DNA from: Allocatelliglobosispora scoriae
GTDB lineage: Bacteria > Actinomycetota > Actinomycetes > Mycobacteriales > Micromonosporaceae
DNA length: 64,000 nt
Direction of reading: 5' to 3'
Assembly (NCBI RefSeq): GCF_014204945.1
Contig: NZ_JACHMN010000003.1
Location: 2,170,001 to 2,234,000 of the forward strand
Below the pieces are notes generated by a model. The model was not told the origin of the DNA and did not search any database. It worked only from the letters and a program-made list of their open reading frames with translations. Every line of letters starts with the position of its first letter. Position 1 is the first letter of the stretch. Below, piece by piece: positions 33,247 through 41,643 of the stretch. The position numbers were made by a program, and so were the translations under genes.

Positions 33247-34249
33247 GCGGTGCGGTGCTGCCGCGCGGGGTGAGGTGCGCGGGCTCGTCGTGCATGCTCG
33301 TCACCGGCTTGCCGTCGATCGCCGAGAGCAGCAGCCGGGCCGCGTGCGTGCCGTACGCGGAGATGTCGCGGGTCATCGCCGTCAGCGGCGGGTGGACGAG
33401 GCGGCAGATCGGTGAGTCGTCCCACGCGATGATCGACAGGTCGCCGGGGACGGCGAGCCCCATCTCCTGCGCCACGGCGAGCCCGGCGATCGCCATGATG
33501 TCGTTGTCATAGATCAGCGCGGTCGGCCTGCTGGGCGAGCTGAGCAGGCGGCGCGTGGCGCGGGCGCCGTCCTCACCGGTGTAGTCGGTCGGGACCGTGA
33601 CGGTCGTCAGGCCCAGCCGGGTCCCGGTCGCGGCGAAGGTCTCCGTGCGGATGGCGGTGTGCACGAGGCCGGAGATGCCGCCGACCCGGGCGATCCGCTT
33701 GTGCCCCAGCGCCGCCAGATACTCCACCGCCTCGATGAGCGAGACGCCGTCGTCGGACCAGATGCTGGCGAGCGGCCCGCTGGCGCTCGGCGGGCCGATC
33801 ACGACGGCGGGCAGCCCGAGCCCGGCGAGCGCGGCGATCCGCTCGTCGCCGGTCCGCACGTCGCAGACGAGGACGCCGTCGACGCTGCGGTCGCTCCACC
33901 AGCGCCGATAGGCGGCGATCTCCGAGTCGTGGTCGGTCACCATCTGCAGCAGCAGCGCGTAGGAGTGGATCGACAGCTCGGCTTCGAGGCCGCTGATGAG
34001 CTCCATGAAGAAGGGTTCGAGACCGAGGGTCTTGGGCGGCCGGTGCAGGGTCAGGCCGACCACCTTGGAGGCGGCGCCGGCGAGGGCCCGGGCGGCGCTG
34101 TTGGCGCGGAAACCGAGGGAGTCGGCGGTGGCGAGGATCCGCTGCCGGGTCGTCTCGGAGACGCCGGGCAGGCCGTTGAGCGCGTAGGAGACGGCACCCT
34201 TGGAGACACCGGCCTCCCGCGCGACGTCGGCGATGGTGGGTCGTTTCAC
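33236..34249 (-). CDS. LacI-family transcription regulator (second)
   Basis: The 337-residue protein has the LacI helix-turn-helix (TIADVAREAGVSKGAVSYALNG) and a ligand domain. It is a paralogue of the regulator at 31826: same length, with shared motifs DYTGE, RRLLSS-RPTA, YDNDIMA and LSIIAWDDSPICR. Its 3' end overlaps the PPOX gene. Upstream, CTCGGTTCA occurs at 34312-34320 and within TACTCGGTTCAGTA (about 34423-34436), a weak operator candidate. No sugar genes are adjacent, so the target is unknown. Confidence 0.9.
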   Translation of the reverse strand: MKRPTIADVAREAGVSKGAVSYALNGLPGVSETTRQRILATADSLGFRANSAARALAGAASKVVGLTLHRPPKTLGLEPFFMELISGLEAELSIHSYALLLQMVTDHDSEIAAYRRWWSDRSVDGVLVCDVRTGDERIAALAGLGLPAVVIGPPSASGPLASIWSDDGVSLIEAVEYLAALGHKRIARVGGISGLVHTAIRTETFAATGTRLGLTTVTVPTDYTGEDGARATRRLLSSPSRPTALIYDNDIMAIAGLAVAQEMGLAVPGDLSIIAWDDSPICRLVHPPLTAMTRDISAYGTHAARLLLSAIDGKPVTSMHDEPAHLTPRGSTAPPKS

Positions 34250-34458
34250 GCGGTCTGCCTCCGGCGGTCGTCCTGAACGAGGATGCTGTCCCGAACAAGG
34301 CTGCGCTGCTTTCTCGGTTCACCAATCGTAGCTGATCCCCGTGCGCCGGCCGGATACCGTGCGGGCTGCGTACGCAATCGACCGTTGACAGTCGCGAAAC
34401 CGGGTCGTAAAGTCCGCCCGCTTACTCGGTTCAGTAGGGTGCCCGCAACCACTCGACC

Positions 34459-34506
34459 GTCACGTCGTGCAGCGAAGCGTAGCCATGCTTCGCTGCACGA
34501 CGTGAC
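34459..34506. repeat. Family C palindromic repeat, copy 3 (48 bp)
   Basis: Perfect 20-bp arms (GTCACGTCGTGCAGCGAAGC and its inverse) with an 8-nt loop GTAGCCAT. It is the compact form of the family. It ends 3 nt before the stop of the DUF305 gene and is likely its terminator. Confidence 0.9.
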
Positions 34507-34509
34507 CGG

Positions 34510-35085
34510 CTAGGCGACCAGCTTGAGCATCATCTCGATCTGGGCGGTTCGCGACTGGTCGATGCGGGTCGCGAGGTCCAGCGAACCGGGGTGGGCGCCG
34601 CTCGTGAGCTCCATACGGGCGTACTCGACGGCCTGGTGCTGGCGCCCGATCAGCAGGTTGAGGAAGGTCTTGTCGAAGTCGGCCGCCTTGCGCAGCGCCT
34701 CGACCTCGGACTTCCCGCTCGTCGGCAGGCCGCCGTGACCGGCGTGCAGGGACGGCTCGGCGGCGGCCGCGGTCGGCAGCGACCAGGCGGTCAGCCAGTT
34801 CAGCATGGTCTTCGCCTCGTCGGCCTGCGTCACCGCGACCGCGGCCGCGAGAGTCTTGACCTGCGGGTCGACGGCGCGTTCCTGGGCGAGTGTCAGGATC
34901 TCGGCGGCGGGACCGTACTGCGAGACCATCATCTGCAGGAACATCACGTCGGTGTCGTTGTGCGGCGCGGTCACCGGGTCGATCCGCTGGATCTGCTCCG
35001 GCGACTCGGGAACGCCGTTGGCGGAGCACCCCGCGCTCAGCGTGACGGCCGTGATCAGGACGGCGATTGTGGTAAGACGCTTCAT
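34510..35085 (-). CDS. DUF305 family lipoprotein
   Basis: The 191-residue protein has a lipoprotein signal with lipobox LSAGC (Cys20). It has two copies of the DUF305 helical unit, with HNDTDVMFLQMMVSQYG in the first and DFDKTFLNLLIGRQHQAVEYA in the second. HAGHGG in the linker is His-rich. DUF305 proteins are ferritin-like extracytoplasmic proteins of unclear role, often linked to copper. It may be cotranscribed with the upstream LPMO gene, although a hairpin separates them. Confidence 0.85.
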   Translation of the reverse strand: MKRLTTIAVLITAVTLSAGCSANGVPESPEQIQRIDPVTAPHNDTDVMFLQMMVSQYGPAAEILTLAQERAVDPQVKTLAAAVAVTQADEAKTMLNWLTAWSLPTAAAAEPSLHAGHGGLPTSGKSEVEALRKAADFDKTFLNLLIGRQHQAVEYARMELTSGAHPGSLDLATRIDQSRTAQIEMMLKLVA

Positions 35086-35109
35086 CGGGTCTCCAGGATG
35101 GACGGTAAA

Positions 35110-35141
35110 GGGTCCGCACCCCGTCGGGGCGGTGCGGACCC
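35110..35141 (-). terminator. Hairpin between the LPMO and DUF305 genes
   Basis: An 11-bp perfect stem (35110-35120 with 35131-35141) and a 10-nt loop lie 14 nt after the LPMO stop. It would end or reduce the LPMO transcript. Confidence 0.7.
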
Positions 35142-35154
35142 GTTGTGCGGTAGG

Positions 35155-35895
35155 TCAGATCCTCTGCCAGAGCGCCGGGACGTTCGGCGGCTCCCAGCCG
35201 GCGATGGCGGTGTGACCCTGCAGGCAGCGGTAGCTGAGACCGCCGTAGGTCACGGTCGCGCCGACCGCGTAGGTGGTGCCGGCCGCCCAGGTGCCACCGG
35301 CGGGCGGCGGCGGGCTGCTGCTCGGCTGAGGACTCGGCGACGTGGGAGGCGTCGACGGGGGAGTGCTGGGCGGCGTGGTTCCGCCGCCGCCGACCTGAAG
35401 GTCGACACAGGAGTAGAACGCCATGGCCGTGTCGTAGACGTTCCACCGCGCCAGCAGCAGGATGCGGCCGGTCCGCCCACCCAGGCTGACGTTGTGCGTC
35501 ACGGTCGGTCCTGGCTGCGCGCCGTGGTCGTCGAAGACGGCGATGCGAGTGCCGCCGACGAAGTACTCCCACGTGCTGGTGCGGTGCCGGGCCGTCAGGA
35601 CCCAGTTGAACGTGACGTTGTTGCCGACCGATGCGGCGGGCCACGCCTTGCTGTTGTCGTTGAGGACGGCGAAGCGGCTGCCGCCTCCGTTGCACTGCAT
35701 GGAACCCTTGGGCGCTTCCACGCTCTGGGGCTCCCAGACGATGTCACCGCAGTTGGTGACGCGTCCCTGTGCGCAGTTGGCCTGGCGGCTGGGCGGGGAC
35801 GAGATGTACCCGTGCGCTTGCGCGGGGATCGTCACCAACAGCGATGCCAGGACGGCGATTACTGAGGCCAGGGTGATGGCCATCCGTTTTCGCAT
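35155..35895 (-). CDS. Secreted lytic polysaccharide monooxygenase (AA10) with CBM5/12
   Basis: The 246-residue protein has a signal peptide cleaved at AQA-HGYI, which exposes His28 as the first copper ligand; His104 in TARHRT is the second histidine of the brace. The AA10 domain covers about residues 28-167, a Pro/Ser/Thr linker follows (about 170-200) and a C-terminal CBM5/12 domain (GTWAAGTTYAVGATVTYGG to GWEPPNVPALW) binds chitin or cellulose. It cleaves crystalline polysaccharide by oxidation. GAGGAG precedes the ATG. The nearby DUF305 protein might handle copper; that is inference. Confidence 0.93.
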   Translation of the reverse strand: MRKRMAITLASVIAVLASLLVTIPAQAHGYISSPPSRQANCAQGRVTNCGDIVWEPQSVEAPKGSMQCNGGGSRFAVLNDNSKAWPAASVGNNVTFNWVLTARHRTSTWEYFVGGTRIAVFDDHGAQPGPTVTHNVSLGGRTGRILLLARWNVYDTAMAFYSCVDLQVGGGGTTPPSTPPSTPPTSPSPQPSSSPPPPAGGTWAAGTTYAVGATVTYGGLSYRCLQGHTAIAGWEPPNVPALWQRI

Positions 35896-35984
35896 GAGCT
35901 ACTCCTCGCTTCCGGGTGCGGGATGTAGTGCTATTTCGAGCCCTGCACTCGGTCGGAGGGCGGACCTAGCCGGCGCTCACCTGA

Positions 35985-36035
35985 CGACTTTAATGTAAAG
36001 AAGCATAACAGTAAATATAGTTTATGAATGATCCG
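35985..36035. other. AT-rich island upstream of the LPMO gene
   Basis: This stretch of about 50 nt (ACTTTAATGTAAAG, CAGTAAATATAG) is far poorer in GC than its surroundings. It may hold the LPMO promoter. The remaining gap to 36131 shows nothing recognisable. Confidence 0.4.
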
Positions 36036-36131
36036 TTAAGGTGGCATGGCGTGTGTCGGAGCAACTGTCCTGCTTGGACGACCTCGTCGACTCGGTCGCT
36101 GAGCGCCGCGGAGAGCGCTCGGGACCACCGC

Positions 36132-36776
36132 CTATGACCGCCGCTGGGCCAGGAGGTGGGCGCGGCGGGATGCGTGCTCGTTCGGCCACGGCTCGCGTAC
36201 CGCCGAGACCTTGACCTCGAACCCGGCGGCCGCCACCTCGGCGGCGACCCGGTCCGGGTCCAGGTAGTGGAAGTCCAGGGCGACGTCATGTCCCCACCAG
36301 CTCGCCAGCCGCTGCACCTCGCCCGCCGCGTGGTCGGCGTCGCTGACGTGGAAGGAGAGCAGCAGCCAGCCTCCCGGCGCCAGCGCGCGGGCCAGCTCGG
36401 CGAAGGCGACCGGCCGCTGCTCCTCGGCGAGGTGGATGATCGAGTAGGCGCAGACCGCACCCGCCCAGCCGCCGTCGGCCACCGGCAGGCTCAGCAGCGA
36501 TCCGACCGTGAATTCGATCGACGGGTGACGCTGCCGCGCCACCGCGACCATGCCCGGGGAGAGGTCGACCCCGACCGCGTCGACACCGAGCCGGTGCAGG
36601 TAGGAGGTGATGTGCCCGGGTCCGCAGCCGACATCGGCGACGACGCCGAGCCCGGCCGACTCGGCGAGGATGGTGAGGAATGCCCGGTCGACGGGCTTGC
36701 CGGGCAGCTCGTCACCGATCTCGGCGGCGTACCGCGCCGCCACCGCGTCGTAGCCGGCGGCTGTGGGGTCCGTCAT
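36132..36776 (-). CDS. Class I SAM-dependent methyltransferase
   Basis: The 214-residue protein has a Rossmann methyltransferase fold. Motif I is VADVGCGPGHIT (residues 46-57), the acidic residue of motif II is in VDAVGVDLSPGM, and later motifs are AYSIIHL and LAPGGWLLLSF. The start ATG 36776 gives the normal length. The substrate is unknown. It has no operon partner. Confidence 0.85.
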   Translation of the reverse strand: MTDPTAAGYDAVAARYAAEIGDELPGKPVDRAFLTILAESAGLGVVADVGCGPGHITSYLHRLGVDAVGVDLSPGMVAVARQRHPSIEFTVGSLLSLPVADGGWAGAVCAYSIIHLAEEQRPVAFAELARALAPGGWLLLSFHVSDADHAAGEVQRLASWWGHDVALDFHYLDPDRVAAEVAAAGFEVKVSAVREPWPNEHASRRAHLLAQRRS

Positions 36777-37007
36777 GCCGCGATCCTGCCATGCGCGGCA
36801 CTCGGAGGGCTGACGGTGCACGATCCTGCCCGATGCCGGGGGCCTCCGGGGCGGCCGCCGACCATCGCCGATAGCCGGGAGCCCGCTCCGTCTGTCATGG
36901 TGGTGCCTTCCATGGTGGGGGTCCGCAGATGGTGGCACACCGAGTCGGGCTTACGCTGCCCCTGGTCATGGGACCGGGGCAAATGTGGATCATGATGGGG
37001 GTTTGTG

Positions 37008-37367
37008 ATGAGCGACGACGTGCTGGGGCACATCGAGAGCCTGCGCACCAAAGCCGGCCAGGAGTGGCAGGCGGATGTCGCCGTGGCGTTGCGGCAGGCC
37101 GTCCACCTGGCGATCCCGGATGTACGGGAGCGGCTGCAGTACGGCAAGCCGCACTTCCTGAAGGGCCAGAAGTACGCGGCGGTCATCTCCGCGTCGAAGG
37201 CCGCCCTGTCGTTCACCATCTTCAACGCGGCGGAGCTCGCAACGCCCGGCGACGGATTCTTCGAGCCGGGTCCGGCGGAGCGCAAGACCATCAAGATCAA
37301 GGAAGGTCAGCAGCCCGATTACGCGCTGCTGACCACGCTGGTTCGTGAGGCCGCCGCCGGACTCTGA
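37008..37367 (+). CDS. DUF1801 (YdhG-like) protein
   Basis: The 119-residue protein fits the DUF1801/YdhG family, small alpha-beta proteins with the motif IPDVRERLQYGKPHF and FTIFNAAEL. Some relatives are called iron chaperone frataxin-like, but the role is not settled. ATG 37008 is preferred over the overlapping GTG at 37005. It converges with the endonuclease gene. Confidence 0.72.
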   Translation: MSDDVLGHIESLRTKAGQEWQADVAVALRQAVHLAIPDVRERLQYGKPHFLKGQKYAAVISASKAALSFTIFNAAELATPGDGFFEPGPAERKTIKIKEGQQPDYALLTTLVREAAAGL

Positions 37368-37386
37368 CGACGGCCTCGGGGAGCGG

Positions 37387-38568
37387 TCACCCCCAGATGG
37401 CGGTGGCCCACTCGGGGTGGTCGATGAACGGGTTGCGGTTGCCCTGCCACGAGTCGTAGATCTTCTGGTTGCGCGTCTTCTCGAAGGTCGACGGCGGGTC
37501 CTGCAGGTTCCACTGCAGCAGCACCGACAGCTTGCCGATGTAGGGCGCCGAGCCGTTGCTGGTCGAGGAGTTCATCTCCAGGTTGGGCCAGCCGTCCTCG
37601 CCCTCGTAGCGGATCGCCATATACATGATCATGCGGGCGACGTCGCCCTTGTCGGCGTTGCGGGGCTCGAAGGAGTCGGCGTCGGTGTAGTTGCCGGGTG
37701 CGCCGCTGACCGCGCTGCCGCCGATGTCGAAGTCCTTGTTGCCGCGGGTGGAGTTGACCGACACATTGGACGGACGCAGGTGGTGCACGTCGGTGCCGGG
37801 CCCGGTCGCCGTGCCGAAGTCGCCGTGCGACTTGGCCCAGACGTGCTCGCGGTTCCAGTCGCTGACACCGCCGCCGTTGGACGACTTGCTCTGCGACACG
37901 CCGGTGTAGAGCAGGATCACGTTGTTGGCGTTGGCGGGGTCCTGGTCGGTCGACTTCAGCGCGTCCCACACCTGCTCGTAGGTGAGCTTCGTCTGCACCT
38001 TGATGATGGTGTGCAGCGCGGAGCGCAGCGCCGAACCGGACTTGCCGACCGCGTTCTTGTAATAGGTCTGGTCGTAGGGGCCGCCGGGCGGGGTGCTCCC
38101 GGTCGGGCTCGGGGTCGGGCTCGGCGGCGTCGTGCCGCCGAGGACCATCGCGGTCGGATCCTTCAGGCCGCCATGGGCGAAGTACGCCGTGAGCGTGCCC
38201 GTCACCGTCACCGAGCGCCCCAGCAGCCCGGGGTTGCTCTGCAGGCCGAATGCGCTGCGGTAGGCCGCGGTGACCTGCACGTAGAGGATGCGCGCCGTGT
38301 TCGTCTCGGTCACCGCGTCCGCGATCGCGATCGCGGTGTCAGCGGTGAAACCGGAGCGGATGACGGTGCTGGTGGCGGTGGGCTGGCCGACGATGAAGCC
38401 GGTCACCGCCGCGGAGCTGCCGTTCTGTGTGGCCAGCGCGGTGGCGACGGTGATGCCCGGAGCCGCCGAAGCTGACCCGGACACCACGGACGCTCCAATG
38501 ACGACAGCGACACCGAGGGTCGCCACCAGCCTCCGTAGGCCGGACGATGCCAGCTTCTCGAGATTCAT
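37387..38568 (-). CDS. Secreted endonuclease I-type nuclease with N-terminal OB-like domain
   Basis: The 393-residue protein has a signal peptide (residues 1-36, ending SASAAP). An N-terminal domain of about 105 residues resembles the OB-fold/YhcR-type region of secreted nucleases (AAVTGFIVGQP, SVTVTGTLTAYF). A Pro/Ser/Thr linker follows (145-165). The His-Me finger endonuclease I domain has DWNREHVWAKSHG (His242) and DVHHLRP (His262/263). It likely degrades extracellular DNA. It is a single-gene transcript. Confidence 0.9.
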   Translation of the reverse strand: MNLEKLASSGLRRLVATLGVAVVIGASVVSGSASAAPGITVATALATQNGSSAAVTGFIVGQPTATSTVIRSGFTADTAIAIADAVTETNTARILYVQVTAAYRSAFGLQSNPGLLGRSVTVTGTLTAYFAHGGLKDPTAMVLGGTTPPSPTPSPTGSTPPGGPYDQTYYKNAVGKSGSALRSALHTIIKVQTKLTYEQVWDALKSTDQDPANANNVILLYTGVSQSKSSNGGGVSDWNREHVWAKSHGDFGTATGPGTDVHHLRPSNVSVNSTRGNKDFDIGGSAVSGAPGNYTDADSFEPRNADKGDVARMIMYMAIRYEGEDGWPNLEMNSSTSNGSAPYIGKLSVLLQWNLQDPPSTFEKTRNQKIYDSWQGNRNPFIDHPEWATAIWG

Positions 38569-38718
38569 ACCAAGCGATGGTAATGGTGCCGGGGATCACT
38601 GAGAAGACCGCGAAAGTGCCGTCCGCGTAAACATTTACCGTTGGCACTATCCCAGGTCGCGGGGCACGTGGTCGACCATGGATTGACGGGTCCGCCTGGG
38701 CTGCATAGGTTCGCGGGC

Positions 38719-39093
38719 ATGGTCCCCCGCATCAGTCTGGTCGTGCTCGTCGCCGCGCTGGCGTTCCTCGGCGGCTGCGGCGACGGCGACGAGTCCGCGA
38801 CCCCGCCGGCCGGCAGCGGACCGGGGGCGGCCGACACCTGCGGCGGTGCCGCGGCCACGGTGGGCCGGCGGGTGCAGCGGCCCGAGGTCACCTCGGTCAC
38901 CGTCGTCGGCGAGTGCACCACCGTCATGATCGACACGAAGCTCGCCGACAGTGACATCGACGCGGCGCGGGAGATCTGTGACCGGGCCGGTGAGGTCGCC
39001 TACGCGGGGGGCGTCACCTCGGTCCGGGTGCAGGGCACCTCCGGCCGCGAGCTCGCCAACGGCATCCCCGGCGGGAAGTGCCTGGGCGGCTGA
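38719..39093 (+). CDS. Small lipoprotein
   Basis: The 124-residue protein has a lipoprotein signal with lipobox LGGC (Cys20), an acidic/Pro/Gly linker and a domain of about 80 residues with four Cys (DTCGGA, GECTTV, REICDRA, GKCLGG) that could form two disulfides. No known family is recognised. TAGGTT lies 8 nt before the ATG, so it may be leaderless. Confidence 0.7.
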   Translation: MVPRISLVVLVAALAFLGGCGDGDESATPPAGSGPGAADTCGGAAATVGRRVQRPEVTSVTVVGECTTVMIDTKLADSDIDAAREICDRAGEVAYAGGVTSVRVQGTSGRELANGIPGGKCLGG

Positions 39094-39130
39094 CCGGGCG
39101 CGGTGCCGCGCGTGCGGGACCGGTGCGCAC

Positions 39131-39136
39131 TACGGT
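39131..39136 (+). promoter_or_regulatory. -10 element TACGGT of the exonuclease gene (leaderless)
   Basis: TACGGT ends 6 nt before the GTG at 39143. Confidence 0.5.
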
Positions 39137-39142
39137 GAGGCG

Positions 39143-39910
39143 GTGCGCCTGGCGACCTGGAACGTGAACTCCGTCAACGCCCGACTGCCCCGGCTGACGC
39201 AGTGGCTGGAGACGGTCGGACCCGACGTGGTCTGCCTGCAGGAGACGAAGACGGCCCAGTTCCCGCTCGCCGAGGTGCAGGCGCTCGGCTACGAGGTCGC
39301 GGCATACGGCACCGGGCGGTGGAACGGGGTGGCGGTCCTGTCCCGGGTCGGGATCGACGAGGTCGCGCAGGGGTTCCCCGGCGAACCGGGCTTCCCCGAT
39401 CCGGAGGCGCGTGCGGTCGGCGCCACCTGCGGCGGGGTGCGGGTGTGGTCGATCTACGTGCCCAACGGGCGGACGCCGGACGACCCGCACTACGCGTACA
39501 AGCTGGAGTGGCTGGCGGCGTTGCGCGCAGCCCTCGCCGCGGAGCTGCCCGCCCACCCGGAGCTGGCGGTCTGCGGCGACTTCAACGTGGCGCCGACCGA
39601 CGCCGATGTCTGGGACCCGACGGTCTTCGCCCACTCCACGCACGTCACGCCGCCGGAGCGGGCGGCCCTGGCGAGCCTGCGCGAGCTCGGGCTCGCCGAT
39701 GTCGTGCCGACGCCGATGAAGGGCCCGCATCCGTTCACCTACTGGGATTACCGGGCCGGGATGTTTCATCAGGACAAGGGGATGCGAATCGACCTCGTCT
39801 ATGCGTCGCAACCACTCGCGAGTCGGGTGGCCAGTGCGTATGTGGACCGGGAGGCGCGCAAGGGCAAGGGCCCGTCGGATCACGCCCCGATCGTCGTGGA
39901 GATCGCGTAA
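39143..39910 (+). CDS. xth: Exodeoxyribonuclease III / AP endonuclease
   Basis: The 255-residue protein belongs to the exonuclease III branch of the EEP superfamily used in base-excision repair. It shows RLATWNVNSVNARLP, LQETK (metal-binding Glu), GRWNGVAVLSR, CGDFNVAPTD and the C-terminal SDHAPI catalytic His. The GTG start at 39143 puts the conserved N-terminus at residue 1 and fits the leaderless -10 spacing. Confidence 0.94.
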   Translation: MRLATWNVNSVNARLPRLTQWLETVGPDVVCLQETKTAQFPLAEVQALGYEVAAYGTGRWNGVAVLSRVGIDEVAQGFPGEPGFPDPEARAVGATCGGVRVWSIYVPNGRTPDDPHYAYKLEWLAALRAALAAELPAHPELAVCGDFNVAPTDADVWDPTVFAHSTHVTPPERAALASLRELGLADVVPTPMKGPHPFTYWDYRAGMFHQDKGMRIDLVYASQPLASRVASAYVDREARKGKGPSDHAPIVVEIA

Positions 39911-40063
39911 TCATCCCGAAAGATGGGAGGGGGTGCCCTTCCGGCTCCACGTGGTGCAGTCTGGGACCGAGCGCAGCGTCGGGCTCCGCGGCGACACCCG
40001 CCGCACCTCAGCGGTCGTGCCGTGATCCGGCACACCGGTGCGACGCCCCCATGGAGCCCTCCC

Positions 40064-40507
40064 ATGCAGCCCTCGCTCTCCGCCCGGATGCGTTCCCAGC
40101 AGCTCATCGCGCGGACCGCGGCCGGAGTCAGCGCGGGCCTGCCGCTGCTCGGCCAGCCCGCCCGCGCCGCCGCCGCGCCGCCGCCCGTGCCGCTCGCGCT
40201 CCCCGCCCACTGGCGCCCCGTGCCGGGCGCCGAGATCATCACCGCGTCACAGCGCTTCACCGCCTACGTCCCGGCCGCGGGCCAGGAGATCCACCTCCAC
40301 ACGGTGTACGGGCTGGGTTTCGGCACCGCCCACCGGCGCATCGCCTGGGTGACCCTGGGCACGCAGCGGGTCGCCGTCTACGCCGGGGACACCGAGGGCA
40401 CCTTCGAGGCCCGGTGGGGCACCGACCTGGCCCAGCACCGCCTCGCCGCGACCGCCACGACGCTCGCCCGCTTCATGGAGCTGCTGCTCGGCCTCGACTG
40501 GGAGTAG
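40064..40507 (+). CDS. Hypothetical protein
   Basis: A protein of about 147 residues with an Ala/Pro-rich segment near residues 15-45 and a compact second half (FTAYVPAAGQEIHLHTVYG, RIAWVTLGTQRVAVYAGD). No known family or clear signal peptide is seen. The start is uncertain; ATG 40064 is the first with a plausible context, but the frame stays open back to 39923. It lies before a luciferase-like gene with a 49-nt gap. Confidence 0.5.
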   Translation: MQPSLSARMRSQQLIARTAAGVSAGLPLLGQPARAAAAPPPVPLALPAHWRPVPGAEIITASQRFTAYVPAAGQEIHLHTVYGLGFGTAHRRIAWVTLGTQRVAVYAGDTEGTFEARWGTDLAQHRLAATATTLARFMELLLGLDWE

Positions 40508-40556
40508 CCTCGAACCTTTGGGTTCGCCCGCGGGTTCGCCGAGTCAGGAGCGGTTC

Positions 40557-41633
40557 ATGCAGTTCGGGGTCTTCACCGTCGGCAGCATCATCCTCGATCC
40601 CACCACCGGCGAGAAGCCGACGGAGCACGAGCGGATCAAGTCGATGGTGGCGATCGCGCTCAAGGCGGAGGAGGTCGGCCTCGACGTCTTCGCCACCGGT
40701 GAGCACCACAACCGCCCCTTCGTACCCTCCTCCCCGACGACGATGCTCGGCCACATCGCGGCGCGGACGACGACGCTGCAGCTCTCGACGGCGACGACGC
40801 TGATCACCACCAACGACCCGGTGAAGATCGCCGAGGACTACGCGATGCTCCAGCACCTCGCCGACGGCCGGGTGGACCTGATGCTCGGCCGGGGCAACAC
40901 CGTCCCGGTCTACCCGTGGTTCGGCCAGGACGTCCGCAACGGCATCCCGCTCGCGATCGAGAACTACGCCCTGCTGCACCGGCTGTGGCGCGAGGACGTG
41001 GTCGACTGGGCCGGCCGGTTCCGCACCCCGCTGCAGTCGTTCACCTCGACGCCGCGCCCGCTCGACGGGGTGCCGCCGTTCGTCTGGCACGGCTCGATCC
41101 GCAGCCCGGAGATCGCCGAGCAGGCGGCCTTCTACGGCGACGGGTTCTTCGCCAACCACATCTTCTGGCCCAAGGAGCACACCCAGTCGATGGTGGCGCT
41201 CTATCGGGAGCGCTTCGCCCACCACGGTCACGGCGGCGCCGACCAGGCGATCGTCGGCCTCGGCGGGCAGGTCTTCATCCGGCGCAACTCCCAGGACGCG
41301 GTGCGCGAATTCCGCCCCTACTTCGACAAGGCCCCGATCTACGGCAACGGGCCGTCGCTGGAGGAGTTCACCCGGGACACGCCGCTGACGGTCGGCAGCC
41401 CGCAGCAGATCATCGACCGGACGCTGGGCTTCCGGGACTACGTCGGCGACTACCAGCGGCAGCTCTTCCTCGTCGATCATGCCGGGTTGCCGCTCAAGAC
41501 GGTGCTGGAGCAGCTCGATCTGCTCGGCGAGGAGGTCGTACCGGTGCTGCGCCGCGAGTTCGCCGCACTGCGCCCCGCGCACGTGCCGCTGGCGCCGACC
41601 CACGCCTCGCTGCTCGCCACCGCGCAGAGCTAG
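40557..41633 (+). CDS. Luciferase-like (LLM-class) flavin-dependent oxidoreductase
   Basis: The 358-residue TIM-barrel protein belongs to the luciferase-like monooxygenase family, which uses FMN or F420. It shows MQFGVFTVGSI at the N-terminus, the GEHHNRPFVPSSP segment, TLITTNDPVKIAEDYAMLQHLADGR and LGRGN. ATG 40557 is chosen because AGGAG lies 6 nt upstream. The GNAT gene starts 10 nt after its stop. Substrate is unknown. Confidence 0.9.
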   Translation: MQFGVFTVGSIILDPTTGEKPTEHERIKSMVAIALKAEEVGLDVFATGEHHNRPFVPSSPTTMLGHIAARTTTLQLSTATTLITTNDPVKIAEDYAMLQHLADGRVDLMLGRGNTVPVYPWFGQDVRNGIPLAIENYALLHRLWREDVVDWAGRFRTPLQSFTSTPRPLDGVPPFVWHGSIRSPEIAEQAAFYGDGFFANHIFWPKEHTQSMVALYRERFAHHGHGGADQAIVGLGGQVFIRRNSQDAVREFRPYFDKAPIYGNGPSLEEFTRDTPLTVGSPQQIIDRTLGFRDYVGDYQRQLFLVDHAGLPLKTVLEQLDLLGEEVVPVLRREFAALRPAHVPLAPTHASLLATAQS

Positions 41634-41636
41634 CAT
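41631..41636 (+). promoter_or_regulatory. -10 element TAGCAT of the GNAT gene
   Basis: TAGCAT overlaps the stop codon (TAG) of the oxidoreductase gene and lies 7 nt before the ATG at 41644, giving a possible leaderless start. Confidence 0.5.
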
Positions 41637-41643
41637 TCGCGGC

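Noticed and set aside
34423-34436. TACTCGGTTCAGTA as an operator for the second LacI gene
   Set aside because: Only the outer four bases on each side are symmetric and it is about 170 nt upstream, so it was noted in the gene entry but not listed as a site.
38951-39142. Longer N-terminus for exonuclease III
   Set aside because: The extension overlaps the lipoprotein gene in another frame and adds low-complexity residues before the conserved start RLATWN.
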